In this document: positions 61,088-64,000 of the stretch, one piece after another | How the letters are laid out: each line of letters starts with the position of its first letter | How positions within the stretch are numbered: position 1 is the stretch's first letter | Assembly: GCA_029260295.1 (NCBI GenBank) | Contig: JAJDDN010000006.1 | Location: 429,105 to 493,104 of the forward strand | Length of the DNA: 64,000 nt | From: Phycisphaerales bacterium | Lineage (GTDB): Bacteria; Planctomycetota; Phycisphaerae; Phycisphaerales; UBA1924 | Reading direction: 5' to 3' | The notes under the pieces: generated by a model | Told to the model about the DNA's origin: nothing | Databases searched by the model: none | Seen by the model: the letters and a program-made list of their open reading frames with translations, nothing else | Program-made: the position numbers and the translations under genes

Positions 61088-61402
61088 TTACTGTTTCGCG
61101 TTGAGCATGTGTTTGCGGTAGTTGTAGCCTGCGGTTTGGAGGTGGCCCTTTGATTTGTATTCCCAGTGGTGGGTGTGCCATGTTTTTGGTTTGTACCAGA
61201 TTCGGTCGCTGATTTTTCTTCGGATGACTTTTGCCCATGTGTCTCTGTTGAAGAGGTCGCAGGGTTGGTTGCAACGGGGGCATGTTTGTAGGTTCATTGC
61301 GGCGACGATGTGGTCGCCGGAGTGGCATGGGCCTGTGAGGTAGAGGCATTCGTGCTGGGCGTAGGTTTGCCAGGGGCCTGGCTTGTGGTGGGGGGTGGGC
61401 AT
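61088..61402 (-). CDS. Small Cys/His-containing protein
   Basis: The ATG at 61402 has GGAG ten bases upstream, giving 104 residues. It contains TCPRCNQPCDLF (zinc-ribbon-like), a further Cys pair upstream (HECLYLTGPCHSGDH) and a basic C-terminus with KTWHTHHWEYKSKG. No family is recognised. It reads against the leading strand, which weakens the call, but the ribosome site and the Cys spacing support it. Confidence 0.5.
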   Translation of the reverse strand: MPTPHHKPGPWQTYAQHECLYLTGPCHSGDHIVAAMNLQTCPRCNQPCDLFNRDTWAKVIRRKISDRIWYKPKTWHTHHWEYKSKGHLQTAGYNYRKHMLNAKQ

Positions 61403-61547
61403 TTGGTTTTCTCCGTGGGGATTCTAGGGAGAAGGGGGATGGGTTGGCGGTTGGTGGTCGTTGTACTACGAACATTTTCTAATGAATCTGTTTGGACAGA
61501 GACGATCTATTGATTGAGGTTATTGTATTTATTAAGGAGCTTTCATC

Positions 61548-63593
61548 ATGCGCAGTTATGCCGTCGTTTTGCTTTGGTTTGTCTTTGGTCTTTGTGCGTC
61601 GGGGGTGTGGGCTCAGGGGGAGGGTGATTGGTGTGACGATGGAATGGTTGGGGGGTTTGATGATGGGCGCGAGGCTTACCATGTGCAGGTTGAGGGCGGC
61701 TTTGCGTATGTTTTGGAGTTTGGGGAGGGTGTGCGGTTCTTTGATGTTTCTGATCCGATGGATGCTGTTGAGGTCGGGTTCTTTGAGGCTATGGAAAGGC
61801 CGATGTGGCACACGGTTGAGGCTGGTACGCTGTATGTGGTTTCGATTTTGGGGATTGAGATTGTGGATGTGTCTGATCCTTCAAGCCCGGTGTTGTTGGG
61901 TGTGTATGAAGATTTTCGGCTTGGACTGCGGAGGGCGCAGCTTTTGGATGGAGTGTTGTATGTGACGGACTTTGAGCATGGGTTGTCTATTTATGATGTG
62001 AGTGAGCCGGGGGTTCCTTCGTCAATTTTGGTATTGGATGGGCTGAACACTGGGCGGGACCATATTGCGTTTGGAGACCGTTTGTACTTTCAATCTTGGG
62101 ACGGGATGGAACTGCTTGATATGAGTGATCCGGGAAATCCGGTCAAGATTGGGGATGTGAGTGATTTCTGGCTTTGGGATGATTCGGAGATTCGATCGGA
62201 TCTGTTGTATCAGGTTGAAACGCGGTCATTTCCTTGGTCTGTGGTGGTTACTGAGTTGTGTGTGTATGACATAACCGACTTGTTGTCTCCGGTGCTGATT
62301 GGTTCTTGCGAGATCCCGGTTCATCCTGTGGAGATGATTGTTTCTGGGTCGATGGTTTCGATGCTGAACGATGGTGGGCTGGTTCAGGTTGATGTGTCTG
62401 ATCCTGCGGATCCTGTTGTGGTGGGCAACTTGGGGATTGCGTATGGGAAGGGGTTTGATATTGCTGGTGGGGGTGGGTTGGGCTTTGTTGCCGATGGTTC
62501 TGGTGTTGGGGTTTACGATGTGTCTGTGCCTACGACGGCTGAGGTTGGTTCTGTGCCGACGGCTGACCGGGCTTGGAGTGTTGATGTTGAGGGGTCGCGG
62601 GCGTTTGTTGCTGATATGGCTGGCGGGTTGCTGGTTGTTGATGTGAGTGATCCTGGTGGTGCTTCTGTTGTGGGGTCTGCCTTTACCGATGGCTTTGCGG
62701 TGGATCTGCGGGTGGTTGAGTCTGAGGTGTATGTTGCGGGCGGGTACAACGGATTGCAGATCTTTGATGTTTCGGGTGGTGGCGACCCGGTGATGGTTGG
62801 TGGGTTTGATACGCCTCGGTATGCGAATGATGTGGTGGTGTCGGGGCAGATTGCGTATGTGGCCGATGAGCATTCGCTGCAGATGATCGATGTTGGTGAT
62901 CCATCGAACCCGGTTTTTGCTGGGGAGTTTGTTGGGGGTGTGGCGAGTGTTTTTGTTGAGGGGACTACTGCGTATGTTGTCGAGATTGGGGCCGGTCTTC
63001 GGATTCTTGATGTTGCTGATCCTGCGAATCCTGTTTTGATTGGATCGTATTTGCCAACTTGGTTTGGGGCGGGTCTGAATACCGCGGGGATCGAGAAGGC
63101 GGGGGACTATGTGTACATAGTTGGTTCTGGATCGAGTTTGCAGGTGATTGATGTCGGCGACACTTCATTGCCGGCTCTTGTGGGTGAGGTTGAGTTTCTT
63201 GATCTTAATCATGGGATTTCGTTTGATGGGGATCGTTTGTTTGTGACTGGGGATCGGCTTGGTATTCAGGAGTATGGGGTTGATGGCTTGGGCGGGGTTG
63301 AGCTTGTGGCTTCGTATTTGCCGACTCGGGGGGCCAACGATGTGGATGTTGTTGGGGGGATTGCGTATATCGCTGAGGGGAGCGGGGGTGGGTTGCTGAT
63401 TGTTGATGTCGGAGATTGTGGTGTTTGCGTTGCTGATTTGACGGGGGATGGGGTGCTTGACTTCTTTGATATATCCGCGTTCTTGACGGCGTTTGGTTTG
63501 CAGGATCCTTTGGCGGATTTCTCTGGGGATGGGAGCTTTGACTTCTTTGATATCAGCGCGTTCTTGGTTTCGTTTGGGGCTGGGTGCCCGTAG
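61548..63593 (+). CDS. Large exported LVIVD-repeat protein with dockerin-like C-terminus
   Basis: 681 residues after AAGGAGC. The signal peptide ends at GVWAQ. About ten LVIVD propeller units are seen (VRFFDVSDPMDAVEVG, IEIVDVSDPSSPVLLG, LQIFDVSGGGDPVMVG, LQMIDVGDPSNPVFAG, LRILDVADPANPVLIG). The end repeats the double module of the 46.7 kb paralogue: DLTGDGVLDFFDISAFL and DFSGDGSFDFFDISAFL, then a terminal Cys. It is a probable surface or periplasmic protein with Ca-dependent ends. Its codons follow the new G/T-rich bias. Confidence 0.88.
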   Translation: MRSYAVVLLWFVFGLCASGVWAQGEGDWCDDGMVGGFDDGREAYHVQVEGGFAYVLEFGEGVRFFDVSDPMDAVEVGFFEAMERPMWHTVEAGTLYVVSILGIEIVDVSDPSSPVLLGVYEDFRLGLRRAQLLDGVLYVTDFEHGLSIYDVSEPGVPSSILVLDGLNTGRDHIAFGDRLYFQSWDGMELLDMSDPGNPVKIGDVSDFWLWDDSEIRSDLLYQVETRSFPWSVVVTELCVYDITDLLSPVLIGSCEIPVHPVEMIVSGSMVSMLNDGGLVQVDVSDPADPVVVGNLGIAYGKGFDIAGGGGLGFVADGSGVGVYDVSVPTTAEVGSVPTADRAWSVDVEGSRAFVADMAGGLLVVDVSDPGGASVVGSAFTDGFAVDLRVVESEVYVAGGYNGLQIFDVSGGGDPVMVGGFDTPRYANDVVVSGQIAYVADEHSLQMIDVGDPSNPVFAGEFVGGVASVFVEGTTAYVVEIGAGLRILDVADPANPVLIGSYLPTWFGAGLNTAGIEKAGDYVYIVGSGSSLQVIDVGDTSLPALVGEVEFLDLNHGISFDGDRLFVTGDRLGIQEYGVDGLGGVELVASYLPTRGANDVDVVGGIAYIAEGSGGGLLIVDVGDCGVCVADLTGDGVLDFFDISAFLTAFGLQDPLADFSGDGSFDFFDISAFLVSFGAGCP

Positions 63594-63647
63594 GGGTTCT
63601 GGGGGTGTTGGGGGTGTTGGGGAGGTGAGATCGGGTATATTGGGGGG

Positions 63648-64000
63648 ATGAGTGTTGATGGAGCGCGAGTTCGGGTTTGGTGGTGTGTTTTAGCTGGGGT
63701 GGTTGGGGTTTGGGGTGCTGGGGTTGTAGATGTTTCTGTGGGGGTTTGGTTTTCGGTTGCTTGTGGGTTGGTTGGGGCTGGGATTTTTGCGCGGGGGGGT
63801 TGGCGGTCGGTGGCTTTGGTGCTGGCGGTTGGGGTGCTTATGGGGGGGTATACGGGGGTGCGGACTGGGATGGTTTCTGCTGATCGGGTGGATGTTTTGA
63901 GCGGGGTGGTTGATGGGGGGGAGGGGATTGTTCGATTGCGGGGGGTTGTTGTGGGAGGGGTGGAGATGAGGGAGGGGCGGGGGGAGGTTTGGGAGCCTGT
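63648..64000 (+). CDS. ComEC/Rec2-like membrane protein, N-terminus (partial)
   Basis: The ATG at 63648 opens a frame that runs off the window (117 residues seen). Two or three hydrophobic segments (VWWCVLAGVVGVWGAGVV, VGVWFSVACGLVGAGIF, SVALVLAVGVLMGGYTGV) are followed by DRVDVLSGVV...IVRLRGVVVGGVEM, like the DUF4131 region of ComEC, the DNA-uptake channel. Too little is present to be sure. Confidence 0.5.
   Translation, partial: MSVDGARVRVWWCVLAGVVGVWGAGVVDVSVGVWFSVACGLVGAGIFARGGWRSVALVLAVGVLMGGYTGVRTGMVSADRVDVLSGVVDGGEGIVRLRGVVVGGVEMREGRGEVWEP

Overview
The window looks like chromosomal DNA of a planctomycete, most likely class Phycisphaerae. Evidence: secreted LVIVD-repeat proteins ending in a doubled acidic 'DLTGDGVLDFFDISAFL' module, a histone H1-like Ala/Lys protein plus a small basic winged-helix-like protein, many short membrane proteins with a C-terminal zinc ribbon, the futalosine-pathway gene mqnA, and intergenic palindromes of a kind abundant in such genomes. 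It is a core/accessory chromosomal segment, not a phage or plasmid. I see no rRNA, tRNA, CRISPR or transposase.

Layout. 1-2.6 kb: an exported zinc metalloprotease cut by the left edge. 2.9-12 kb: cell-surface glycan genes (UbiA-type prenyltransferase, polytopic ALG10-like glycosyltransferase, gmd, PaaK-like adenylate-forming enzyme, GDP-fucose synthase) interleaved with an EEP phosphatase and an exported fibre-like protein. 12-19.5 kb: a redox/sensing island (exported protoglobin, glutaredoxin-like protein, HxlR regulator, GNAT acetyltransferase) and exported proteins, one with a collagen-like stretch and an S74 self-cleaving tail. 19.5-31.5 kb: histone-like protein, polyferredoxin-TPR fusion, class II DAHP synthase, TPR-sulfotransferase, surE, HDOD protein. 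31.7-46.6 kb: UDP-GlcNAc 2-epimerase-like and NeuD-like sugar genes, an overlapping nuoG-truA-zinc-ribbon operon, hisS, lipoproteins, mqnA and a multi-HTH sigma-like protein. This stretch is dense in four families of short palindromic repeats. 46.7-56.5 kb: LVIVD protein, holA, two histidine kinases, sucD, AhpD-like protein, ABC ATPase. 56.8-64 kb: parB, a NUDIX gene, three parS-like palindromes, a kinase-like gene with a hexanucleotide tract, a second LVIVD protein and the start of a ComEC-like gene.

Two large-scale signals stand out. First, the + strand is strongly C-rich up to about 59.34 kb whatever the gene orientation, and G/T-rich after about 59.40 kb. The switch falls on a 36-bp near-palindrome with a parS-like core, flanked by two perfect 24-bp parS palindromes and next to parB. 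This strongly suggests the chromosome origin/centromere domain. Second, four repeat families (called A, B, C, D here) fill nearly every gene gap between 4 and 57 kb, and three copies sit in frame inside coding genes, adding short peptides to an epimerase and to two lipoproteins.

Local departures from the strand bias (a whole gene at 12.0-12.7 kb, the middle of hisS, the middle of the collagen-like gene) point to recent DNA replacement. The exported protoglobin module, bracketed by a GNAT gene and a 5' fragment of a GNAT paralogue, is the most distinctive candidate new system.
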